Shown one piece after another: positions 25,405 through 37,000 of a stretch of 64,000 bases of DNA. The DNA is from Urechis unicinctus (taxonomy: Eukaryota > Annelida > Polychaeta > Xenopneusta > Urechidae). The notes beneath the pieces were generated by a model. It searched no databases, had not been told where the DNA came from, and worked only from the letters and a program-made list of their open reading frames with translations. Position numbers and translations under genes: made by a program. Where the stretch lies: assembly GCA_034190875.2 (NCBI GenBank), contig CM067353.1:30350725-30414724 (forward strand), given 5' to 3'. Every line of letters begins with the position of its first letter. Position 1 is the first letter of the stretch.

Positions 25405-25757
25405 CTTGAATATTCGGACATCATGATTTGTGTCTCCCTTTTATTATGATATATGAGAAATCATGATGTTCGAACTCGAGTGCCTGTGAACCTATGCATG
25501 ACATCATCACTATTGAAACACGATCCATTCTTAAGTAAAAATATCAATAAATCTGAGGATGCTCTCTCAATACGAACACTCCAAGATCCTTGTAGTTTCG
25601 AAAACAAAATGAGTGGCAAAATATATATTGAAATGTTCTATACTTATTACAGCTATTCATGGTGACAGGATTTGTGTCAGGTAATAGCCATTCACAATGA
25701 CAAGTATTGTTTGGGTAAGAGATATTCACTAATGCGGAGCGTGTTATGATATTATTC
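25405..25757 (+). repeat. DEG/ENaC array inter-gene block R1, copy 3
   Basis: Closest to copy 1 (5210-5560); the similarity ends at AATGCGGAGC / AATGCGGAGT. This is the last trace of the array. A poly-C run (25780-25793) follows and the sequence character changes. Confidence 0.75.
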
Positions 25758-25759
25758 TA

Positions 25760-27890
25760 GCTCATCTGACTTTAAAAGGCCCCCCCCCCCCCACTTAATT
25801 ATCACTACGACATATCTTCTCTACCCTGGGTCACCGTCCGCCCATATCGTACAGATAAGTAGTCTTGGCCGGTACTAAACCCATTGGTGAATGACTTTAC
25901 GAATCCACGCCGCATGTTGACCGTTAGGTCACGACCTGTGTGGAATGGACCGGCTTTTCCTGAACCAACGAGTTGTCGGCTGATCGAACTTTTTGTGGGC
26001 GGAACCCAACGCCCACGGCCGCGATAAAAGACGAGAATTATATAGGTACGAAATTCTGACAGAGATTACAGCAAGGCTACATGTTCGCGTAATCGTTCAT
26101 ACCCAGCCTGCTCGGCACTTCTGAGAAAGACATACACATCCAGGAACAGAACTATCACTGTTTTGCAGCCATCTAAAGCTTACCAAAAATACAAACAGCA
26201 GGAAAAGATCTTTTCAATTGTTGTTTTTCATCACAAATAGTCTATGAAACCAGAAATTTGTATTTGAAAATAAAGCATACTTTACATTCACAAACTGTCA
26301 AAATTATTACGATTAGTTGACAATATCATATGTGTTTTAGGCAGAAGCATCCATTCAAGAGATGTCACCAGTTAGGGAAATTGAGGCAGCTCAAGTGGAG
26401 CATGACAAATATCATCTAGACCATGTTAGTGTAAAGGCCTCTGTGTTGAGATTTTTGATAACTTTTAGAGGCTATTTACAGACTACAAGCACACTTTAAT
26501 ACATGTTTACATGACAATCTTATGACGCACTAATAATACATGTTTAGTACATCAATACAAATATACATTAAAGTAACCAGTGTCACAACAAATCACATAC
26601 TAATAATATACACTATACTAGCCTCTTCCGAATGTGTCATAGAAACCTTTCCTTTTGTTGACAACTTTTGGCAAGTGTTGTTTTGCATGGTGAAACGAAT
26701 GACAACAACCAACATTCATTTCATCCTACGCCAAACATATATATTGGTCGATATGTTTAACTGCAACCTAATGTATGATCCTTATAGATAAGTGTAAAAA
26801 TCCTCTGGTGGGATGATATCATCCACCATTTTTGCCCTTGATTTATATTGGACATAAACTGGCATTTCAAGGGTACTTGCTCCACAATTATACCACCGAA
26901 GAATATGTCATAAACTCGTCGCTTAGTTTCTGTGATTAAAAATGTGATTGACGAGTTAGAGTTCACCTCTTCTTTCAGCTACAGCTCGTTGTCATGCTCC
27001 ATGAACCATTCTATGAGAGATTTTATTTTAGGAATTAAAAAAGAACGTGTTTAATGAACCATATTCAAGAGATTTGACTTGAGCATCTGTGCAGGGTTTG
27101 TCAGTTAATTATAATTGTCAGCTTCACCTTAGTCATAGGGTTCATTGTACCTTTATAGTTACAATCTATTTTAAACCATCATGTTCAAAATTAAAATACC
27201 CCTGGTACCAGGCACAGCACCTTAGATGTACCACTGTAACACATTTACTATACACAACCACGACATGACCATCTTCTACTAAACTAGAAAGTTAGTAAAA
27301 GCAAGTTCAATTACTTGTCGACCTAAATTTATTTTTGGATTGAAACCAGTCGCACATAAAAAAATGTACCACAGTTGGCTTATTGTGGTAAGATAAGGGT
27401 ATTCTAATGGTCAATGAATTATATTTAAATCCTTTTGATTGAGTGCTCTAGACATTCGAGAAGTTGACATAACGAAATATTCCAGCAGTAGACGTAGTTT
27501 GACTGATCTATGAAGCAAACGGTTGCAGCACCAATCAAGTGACATACGATTGTTGGGCAACGGCTATTTTCCTTGAAATTCGGTAGGCAATGGGAACCAG
27601 GTGTTTTAGAAGGGTGGTCCTGGTGAGGGTCATACTTTCAACACACCACTTTGGCCCGGTTTTCGCGTGACGAGAGGCTGGAATGGCCTGGTCCAGTCAA
27701 CCGACCAGTGGTGACTTACCCTTGGAAATTGATGGCATTTTTATCTTTTTCGTATTCATCCATGTGTTTTCCGTCTTTTTTCCCCATTTATCGTAAAAGA
27801 CGGCTGATAAATCAGGTCAAACTTATCTATAATCTTTTCTATGCACCATATAACACATAAGTGTTGGTGTGCCGTTAAACCCTAAGCTCA
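25760..27890. other. No clear gene; one possible orphan exon
   Basis: 25800-26060 is less AT-rich than its surroundings but unrecognised. At 26341-26424 (plus strand), an acceptor-like TGTGTTTTAG precedes 84 open nt, giving 28 residues rich in acidic and amide side chains and ending EHDKYHLDH, followed by a donor-like GTTAGT. No partner exon was identified. The tail (27860-27890) reads GTGCCGTTAAACCCTAA, which looks like the end of a dispersed repeat. Confidence 0.35.
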
Positions 27891-27899
27891 TTCACTCAA

Positions 27900-30300
27900 T
27901 AACTCTTCTCTGCATCCCGCATTGCCCTGAGCTCCATCTACGGTCTCCTCCGCACTCCGGCAGCTCTCTACAAACCAAGAGATGTCAGCGGCACTGGCCC
28001 ATTCAAATCCTGGACAAAACTTCCCCAGCGCTCCTCGGCACGTTTACAATATGAACTTCGTTTGCAGGGCAGATCGCACTATTTGGCTCCAGCTGCATAC
28101 TCATGACGAGCTTCTTGATCTATGGGGCTCTTAGATAAAGCATCAGCATGGTCATGTTTCCCGCCATCCCGGTGTTTGAGGATCATGTTGTACTGTGATA
28201 ACTCCATCATCTACCTTGCCTGCTGCCCCTGCGGCTCTTACAATTTCAATAACCACATCAAACTTGCATGATCTGTACGTATGGTGAACAGTCTAAACTG
28301 CCATGTGAACCTCATCACAGCCAGTACTTACAACTGGGGCGTAGCTCCCATAGGCTACAACCCTCTCTTTCCTCGTTCTGCAACTGGCACAGCTCATCTC
28401 CGGTAGCCACATAAGATGCATATGTGTCCTGTATGATGTCATCCTTCCCGATCAGGTAATGTGAGGAAGGGTGGTGCGGTTAGTGTATCTTTCAGTGCTA
28501 TGAAGGCCTCTCGCTGTCCATTGTGATACTCCTTCTTACCTATCACCCGGTACAGTGGTTAGGCCAGATAGGCGAATACCTCGATGAAGGCTCTTTGCTA
28601 ATTGGCTAAACCCAAGAACCTTTCCACATCCTTTGACCCCTAGAGTTCCGGCCATTCCCTGACCACTTGAATGTCATGTTGTGACATTTTCAGGTCGGAC
28701 CAATTTACCATTCTGCCAACTTCTTTCCGGTAAAACACACTTTCTTGGTTTCAATTTCAAACTATACTTCCTGAACCGGGCCAAGGTCTCTCTTAAGTTT
28801 TTTTACATGTGATCATCACAACAAGACTAGGACAAGGATATCACCAAGCAACGCTAGAACGGTGTTCCTGTTTTACCACCGTCATATTAGGTTCATCACC
28901 CAGCAAAGGTAGCAGGTGCATTACACAACCCAAACCCCAATTTGACATGTTCAAATGGGCCATATTGGCTTTATTGTCACTTGCCAATACGCTGAATTGG
29001 CATCCATTTTGGTGAAATAGATATTACCTGCTAAGATGTCCAGGCACTCATCTGGTGATATCATTATGTGCCATGTAGTCTTCGCACCAGCTCACGGATC
29101 CACCCCTCTTCCGTATGAGAACAGGTTCAGAGGCCCATTCTGAGGTAGACTCTTGTATGACCCCAGCCTCCAGCATGTCCCTTACGTGGACCTCTTCTTC
29201 ACTAGTGACATGCTGGAGTTCCTCTCAATATTTGCTTGATTAACCTGGTATCCCCAAGACTATAATCGTCGCGGGCAAACACATCCTCGTTATTTAGAGG
29301 CTTCAACCATATTATGTGGGTGTTCAGGTACCTCACAGTCCCCTTTGATCCCTGAAATACATACATAAACCCTTACCGAACCATTCACACTAGAAGGGCC
29401 CTGGTTCCTAACATACTCCACTGGTGCAGCCAGATCCACTTGATCCCCTCTCATTACCACTCGGATTCCCTGCCTTCTTTCCGACATTCAAATCAAGCTT
29501 TAGGTCGTCGAAGAGGAGCGTGCGTCTTTCATATTTAACACAGCCTTACCTGATTTATAGAGAAAGTCGAATCCTTGCAACATGTCTGGTTCAATCGGTG
29601 CCACATAGACGTCCACATAAAACGTCTTCTGTCCAATCACGAAACCGCTTATCCCCATCTTTATCCCTGCAGTCATTAATTCGATGTCTTGCACCTTCTC
29701 AGGTAGATTTACAAGCTACCTGAAGCATCTACATTAACTGGCTTACCAACCTGACTAGCGGGCGATTTTTGTGGTTCAGTGCGTTGAACGCCTTCCGGTA
29801 AGCTATCCCCCTCTCCTTCGGGTTCTTGATTCCCCTTGCTCGTGGCAAATGGACGAACACCATAAGGTGAAGACAGCCTCTGTGGTCTTCATGCTTACTG
29901 ACACTACCTCATCTGCTACATAGTTCCCCTCCCTCGACATCCTTTCTCCTGCATCTACCTATTTCCTTAGGGCAGGAGTTGACTCGCTCTCCCCTCCATG
30001 TTTAAAGGCTTTTGTCCCCCTCTGTGTACAACTGGGCAATTGAAGAAATTGCCCGTGGGATTTCTTGGAGTTGGCATTGGTGCTGAGGTATTAGATACTG
30101 AAAGGGCCTGGACTTTGCATCACCAATAGCCGTTTTTTTTTTTGGCTTGAAACTCTTCAACACATCATCAAGCTCGGCCATTTCCTTTGAGAGGTCTTGG
30201 TCACGCACGGCTGAGACTCAGGCTGGGCTATCTGTACTTGCCATCCGCGTCCTTGCGTACAGCTCGAAACGCTGCCAGAAGACTCTTCAATCCCCCTTCC
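27900..30300 (-). mobile_element. Ty3-type LTR retroelement pol remnant, decayed
   Basis: Read right to left on the minus strand. 29694-29500 encodes a retropepsin-like end (VDVYVAPIEPDMLQGFDFL). About 29200-29000 encodes the start of reverse transcriptase (MLEAGVIQESTSEW, then EPVLIRKRGG). 28945-28905 encodes FGLCNAPAT. About 28860-28820 encodes LLGDILVLV in place of the usual YLDDILV, so the catalytic motif is lost. RNase H follows at about 28570-28130, with TIRTDHASL and a degenerate HADALSKSP. Sequence from 27900 to 28130 looks like the linker. Integrase is missing. 29700-30300 may be gag or upstream pol but was not recognised. Many stops and shifts; no LTRs were found. Edges are approximate. 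Confidence 0.8.
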
Positions 30301-31149
30301 CTTCAATCTTGAGACCCTTAGGAAGAGCTTGTGCTGGATCCCTTCCTATTTTGTTCATATCCGACTCATTAAAGGGGTTTTATGGGATCTGAGGAACTGA
30401 ATGTGCCAGAGGGCGCATTCTACTAGGACCCAATGCATAACACTGCCCTGACTGGACATTCAACCAATATCAGAGCTATGTTAATTAAGTTTGTCATCAA
30501 CAGGTAAGTGTGAGTGTGGTCCAGATCTCCCAACAGCAACTCCCCGATCGTAATGAAAACCTGTTTCTGAGTCGGTGGGGGAGTTTCTGGCCCCACCTCC
30601 ATGTTGCCTGATGCCAACAGACTCAGGTCCACATTACATTACCGTTTAGACCCTAGTTTATCCCCTCTGCTCCCCCGGTGTAAAATATCCTTCAGTTACG
30701 GGACGGGAATAGATCTGACATCGTTCAGCCACTCATTCAGCCTGTTTTTACTTGGATAAGTAGCCAGACGGATTGGCCATATTTCAGGTCCAGAAATTCA
30801 TTCTTGGAAGGTGATTTATACTCTTTCATATCATTTTTCAAAGATTACAGTTCTTGTGTATAATATTTAACTAATGTTAATCGATTTTTGATTTCAGGAT
30901 TTATTCCCAGTTACTCAGGAATGGAACAGCAGGACCCTATGGAAGCTACAGATCTTTGGATAGAAGGCTTTAACTGAGAATCACAATTTTGTTTTTATCC
31001 ATCAGAGAACATATTGATCTCTGCAGCAGCTCTTTAAACGCATGTACCAGTCCAAGGAAATTGTATATCTCCCACGTTAATTTAGGCATCGCTCTGCGTC
31101 AGTTTTTATAATGTGTTTTGTGTAACACTTAAATATGTTTCATCAAATG
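30301..31149. other. No recognisable gene
   Basis: Short frames only. At 30898 a good acceptor-like stretch (TTTTTGATTTCAG) precedes about 60 open nt, but I could not join it to anything. Confidence 0.35.
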
Positions 31150-31460
31150 ATTGTAGGATGTCAATGGGACAGAGCCATACTGGAAATGAGTCTAAGATAT
31201 GAGCCTTGTGGTTTGTTAGAGCCTAGTGAATCAGAGATAGGCTCAGAGAGCTTGACATGTCAGCGGCAGTGCAGAATTCACTTAAAGCTATCTTGTCAAA
31301 GTTAGCAAGACCTTGTAGGCTACATGTAGTGATTGTAGGATTTCAATGGGGCAAAGCCACACTGGAAATGAGTCTAAGAGACAAGCAGGACAGGTTTGTT
31401 AGAGCTTAGTGAGCCAGACATAGGCTCAGTCAAGCTGGACAAGTTAGCGTCAAGTTCCGA
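31150..31460. repeat. Two-unit imperfect tandem duplication (~178 bp period)
   Basis: GATTGTAGGATGTCAATGGG at 31153 and GATTGTAGGATTTCAATGGG at 31331 begin two similar stretches sharing CTGGAAATGAGTCTAAGA and GGTTTGTTAGAGC. Non-coding. Confidence 0.8.
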
Positions 31461-31689
31461 TTTATAAGGTCTTTACTGTTATTGGAACGTTTCTGCAAGG
31501 ACGGTTTTGATACAAATTTAGCACGTACTCTGTTTTGGACAAGTCAGCGGCTTGGACAAGGTGGCGTTACAACACATGCAAGTCCATTATTAATCTTAAA
31601 ACTTGGGTAAGAGTTTGTTTGGATTCTAACTTTAAAATAACCATCGATGCTAGATTCAATAACGATGCTAAGACACAACAGCTTCATTA

Positions 31690-32070
31690 GTCTACTAACG
31701 GCTGAAAGCTAGCATCGATGTTCCCCCAGCCCAGTAAGGTGTCCTGGATAATACACCGCAGCCAATAGCCCAATACAGTGTATAACACACCACCATGTAA
31801 ACACCAAAGTTAAATTCCGTGACGTGTAGCAAGAGGGTTGGGTGTGAAATCAGCCAAAGTCCTTAAGGTATATTGAAAATTGTAAAACCATGTATTTATT
31901 TTTTCTAAGGCTCCATGGATAAAGTCCTTAAATAGAAACAAAGAGAAGACTTCATGCGTGGTTTGTTAAACAATATACAATATATGCATCATATGTGTCT
32001 TAATATTTAAATAGACAGAGAAGAAAAACACATCTTGCCAACAAATTCATCAAAGCAGAAAACAAAAACA
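31690..32070. repeat. Dispersed repeat family D1, copy 3 (longest)
   Basis: Combines the parts seen separately at 9340-9730 (GTCCTGGATAATACA ... AAATTGTAAAACCATGTATT) and 8390-8590 (CTCCATGGATAAA ... AATATACAATATATGCATC ... CCAACAAATT). It is the best guide to the element's full length. Confidence 0.7.
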
Positions 32071-33045
32071 TGTTTATTCATTATATACACCTGATATTGA
32101 GTTTCATCATCTACTGTTCTTCTAACAAGTGAGTACTGAGGTTTGTGTGAAGCAGTATATCATGGTGATACACTCATGATGAGTATTCTAGCATTCGCTA
32201 AACCACCTGACATGCCAGGTAGGTGGGTATACTTTATGATGAGCACTAATTCAATCAATAAACAGGTGAGAGATTCAAGAGCTGCTTCATAACAATACGG
32301 TAGGCAAGAAACAGACAGACAATGCTGAGGGACAGAACATCAATATCTGCCATAACAATAAATATCTGAATCATTTACATCAAGTACACACAGGCTAGTT
32401 TATGGTTTGTTCGCAGCAAGCTAACATTTAGCTGCAGATCAGCAGTACCACACATTGGTTCCCACCATCAAGTAATATCAAGAGATTGCACTAAAGTATC
32501 ATTCATTCCAGGCCAGGAATCATGCCTTCACTTCACCCGGTAGTCTGTACATGTATGGCACTGGGTCTAATAGGAGCTGACAATAAAACATCATCTTATA
32601 GCAAGTAACCAAATGTACATGGACCTAGTTCACAATCATGTCAGAGGCCAATGACATCTGGTTCATATCCCGTTATACACCTGTCTAATGTTGTTTGGTT
32701 ATGATTGAAAACATAGACAGTGCTGGATCACAGCGAAAGAACCCCACAAAAACAGCTGATTAAATTCGGGATATAATACCCAATACAAATATCCTGACTT
32801 CAGTGAACTGTAAAGAAGTGCACTGGAATCAACAAAACTGTCCTCATCCCTGTTTCATGCTCCAATACTAATGCTTAGAGCCTTGGATGAGGTTATATGG
32901 CAAGACCTATGACCTCTGCTCAGTGCCAGTAAATGCTGACTAAGATGCAAAGTACAGATACAATACTAGTCCCTGACTTGAGGACAGTTCTGCCACCACT
33001 CATTAACTCAGATATTGGTACACAAAGGAACTGGATCAAGACAAA
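32071..33045. other. No recognisable gene
   Basis: Nothing recognised. It lies 3' of the minus-strand palmitoyltransferase gene and may hold its 3' untranslated or intergenic DNA. Confidence 0.35.
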
Positions 33046-33049
33046 AATG

Positions 33050-33440
33050 AGAGGGTGGTTTATCATACAGAGACTGTCATTCTGAGGGGGTGGTTTATCA
33101 TACAGAGACTGTCATTCTGAGGGGCTGGTTTATCATACAGAGACTGTCATTCTGAGGGGGTGGTTTAGCATACAGAGACTGTCATTCTGAGGGCTGGTTT
33201 ATCATACAGAGACTGTCATTCTGAGGGGGTGGTTTATCATACAGAGACTGTCATTCTGAGGGGGTGGTTTAGCATACAGAGACTCATTCTGAGGGCTGGT
33301 TTTATCATACAGAGACTCATTCTGAGGGACTCATTCTGAGGGCTGGTTTATCATACAGAGACTGTCATTCTGAGGGGGTGGTTTAGCATACAGAGACTGT
33401 CATTCTGAGGGCTGGTTTATCATACAGAGACTGTCATTCT
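33050..33440. repeat. 35-bp minisatellite, about 11 units
   Basis: Unit GGTTTATCATACAGAGACTG followed by TCATTCTGAGGGGGT, with shortened variants lacking GT or part of the G run. No coding role visible. Confidence 0.95.
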
Positions 33441-34091
33441 GTGTTAAAAGCAATTCATCATTTACAATCCTTAAATTACTATTTAAGCTGAATTAATCAT
33501 TTACAATCCTTAAATTACTATTTACCCCAAATAAAATACCTGAATGTATAAATCTGTTGCGGTATGACAACAACAACCGTTGATGAAATGAGAGCAGAAT
33601 GATCATACCGTTATCACATGATCAACTATACACCATCCCTAATCTAAATCATCACATTAACTATTCCACGTCAGAAGACAGAAAGGCAAGTGTATAGTCA
33701 GGTTCATACCATCCTCATTAGGATGAACGTAAACACTCCCAACAGACAATATGGAAGAACAATTTTCTGAGAACATACAACATAGAAACATATAATTTGG
33801 ACGTCCATATAACATGGAGTGAATTAACAAGAAACTAAGTTAAACTGGCATTTTAACAAGAAACTTAGTTAATCTGACATTTATCTGTTCAGAACTTACA
33901 ACATGGTCATTATGATCCTACAAATCAGTATATCATTTAAAAAAAATAAGTTTAGGATTAAAATTAGATAACCTAAACACGCATCTGTAAACGTTTGCAT
34001 ACCAAATTACCTTAATGCATGGCAGTCAACTCAGTGCAAGGTTGGTAACTACAAAGAGCCCATATAGAGAACAAAGGTAGGAAGATGGCTA
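33441..34091 (-). other. Probable 3' flank of the palmitoyltransferase gene
   Basis: Contains a short direct repeat (AATCATTTACAATCCTTAAA twice, near 33450-33520). No gene seen, and no unambiguous minus-strand polyadenylation signal was picked. Confidence 0.4.
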
Positions 34092-37000
34092 TTAGATAAC
34101 AGTAACGTTAAGGAACTCTACTTCCCCTTCTGATAGAGGGCGCTTCATGTATAGGAATTCTAGCACGTTGTTTGCCCAGCCACGGTTGTAGGGGTTGTGG
34201 TAGTTGCCTTTGCCATCCTGTAGGTATTTGTATCGGCGACAGTTGATACGTTCGTTGGTAGTCAGGTTCAGGGTGGCGTGGTAGATCTGTTGACAAGAAC
34301 ACCATGCTGCATCACTCTCATTAATATCAGCTTATTTACAAAGAACCCAAATAACCGAATCATCAAATGGAATGAATCTGAAATCTCATTCACTGATTTC
34401 TTTGGTGTATTGTTGAACCACGCTCAAGTAGATGGTCCCGTAGAACACAGAGCCATTGACAATGTCCAAACACCAATCATACAATATCAATTTGATTTAT
34501 GTTTTTACTATCAAACACACACATACACAAACACACATATACACACACATACACACACACACACACACATACACACATACAAACACACACACATACACAC
34601 ACACATACACACACACACACATATATATATTATACTTCATGATTCTCGGTGACAAGAAAACAACAGCAGTGCTATGGCATCTTTGTTTTCTCTGCCACAC
34701 GTGTTCTCTGCATTCCTAACCACCACTTTAGATCACAGGAACTATCATTCTGACAGAACTTACTTGAAAACACACTCATACTTACAGACATAACAGCTAC
34801 ACCAGTAGCAATACCACCAAAAAAGATGGTCTCCAGCATGCCAAAGGCGTAGTACCAGATCCAGCGCCACCCCTCCACGTGCCACATGTAACACGTGAAG
34901 GTCAGGGTCACGATGGCGTTCAACATGCAGCTAATGGCAAAGATAATGAAGGACACCCTGTAGACATAGGGAGTAGATGCTGGTGTGATGTGCCCAACAC
35001 ATGAGGCAGCATGGTGGGCAGGCTGTACTTGAATGAGGAGGGGCGTGCTTCAGTAAGGGTAGACAGGCCTCTGTGGCAGTGAAAAGTAATGGAGGGCTGT
35101 GAGGGGGGGAGTCGTAAAGAGTGGGGAAGAGGAGGAGCTCAGGGGCGAAGGGCTGTGAGAGGGAGGTGTAAAGAGTGGGGAAGAGGAGGAGCTCAGGGCT
35201 GTGAGGGGGAGGTGTAAAGAGTGGGGAAGAGGAGGAGCTCAGGGGCGAAGGGCTGTGAGGGGGAGGTGTAAAGAGTGGGGAAGAGGAGGAGCTCAGGGGC
35301 GAAGGGCTGTGAGAGGGAGGTGTAAAGAGTGGGGAAGAGGAGGAGCGAAGGACTGTGAGGACACACGGTGATGCCATGGCATGAGTGCTTAGAGGGGAAT
35401 TTCCTTAACACCCCGAGGAACACGCAAGTTACTCACGGTGAAAGTGAAGACCAAGGTAGATATACAAGCAAAGAAGGCCATTTGTAATCCTCCGATGATG
35501 AACAGCCATGAGAATCCCCTTGTGTGAAGGAGGTAGTAGCAGAAGTAGATTGTCATGTAACAGCACGACCACACGCAGCCCACAAACGTGAAGAACCACA
35601 CCCTGAAATCCACACTCACTGGTTAGAGGAGCTAGTGAGGTGACAGTGCGGTACACGCTTAAATAACACATCAATGGGACCCATCACAGGTGTTATCAAC
35701 GGCGAGTCTAGTATTCATAGACAGCAAAACCTGACTTAAACAGATATCTGTGACAGGAGTCTGTTATTGGTATATGAAGTATTTGCATGGATAAACTGAA
35801 TCTCTAGTGCACAGACATCAGCTATGACTGGATACCTGCTAAGACCGGTTTTGCTGTACTTAAATACAGAAAAGAGAATCATTAGCTTGCTTCACACACA
35901 GCTGTAATGCTAAGGAAATCATGCGAGAACTTACAATAGTAACTATTTCAAATGATCACTCAGGGTTGAAATGAAAGGGTTGAATATATCAAGGTTAAAA
36001 CAAGGCAAACATGGCAGGGTTAAATCAAACATATAATAACACTCTTAATTGCAGAAGAATAGTATAGTTAAAATCGTTTTATAGCAAGGTTAAAAACAGC
36101 AAAACATACCCATGTTAAATCAAACTTATATGAAACATGTAGAGCACAGAAGGCAAGAATAGTCAATATCCTTATATAAAGACAGAAATGTGGTTTGCAC
36201 AAGCCAACATGAAGTACCTTTAAAAATATAAACTGATATAAACTGGGAGATTTTCAAACACAGTGGTGGAAACAGCATAAAGAAATCAGGGTGTTTCACA
36301 AACCACAAAGGCCAATGGGTCATAAGCATGGAACCACAAGTAAATATAGGGGGATATCTGGTCATTTTTATGCAGGGACATAGGGAGTTAGAGCTGAGGG
36401 GTGTTTCAAGCACAGCCAGCCGACCATAACAAACAAGCAAGATACAAAGCAGACCAAATAACTCATGCAGTTTAAACCCATGGTTAAACCCACAACAAAT
36501 TTAACCATATAAGTCTTTACCGTTAAAAATCCAAATTTGATTAACATTTTTTGACATTTAATGACCCATTCTAGATAGCATAAGATAAATCAATACACTG
36601 AATTGCAAGAAAGTCAACTTCATATTCATAACGGCAGGAGAGGTAAGTAGTGAGGGAAACACTACCTGTTGTTGGCGCCAACACAGTTGTAGATATAGGG
36701 ACAGTGATGGTCGAACATGGTGACACAGCGGTTGCAGATCTTGCAGTGTTTTGATCGGGTGGGTTTTACCGTGCGACATGTGTGACAGAGACGCGATAAC
36801 GGGTTCTTCCCGTGCTTCCATTCATCAAAGTGGGCAATCTGACAGCAGAATAAACCAAACAATATAATCTATGTTGACCACATATCATGTAATAGTTATA
36901 GACAAGCTACTGTAATAGACAAGCTACAATAATAGACAAGCTACAATGATAGACAGGCTACAATAATAGACAAGTTACAATGATAGACAAGCTACTGTAA

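Noticed and set aside
34931-35423. Ser/Pro-rich open frames on the minus strand
   Set aside because: Frame through the ~54-bp minisatellite between exons 8a and 8b; conflicts with the splice structure.
36126-36440. Possible third alternative TM3-TM4 exon
   Set aside because: Has hydrophobic stretches on the minus strand, but no matching splice phases or conserved loop.
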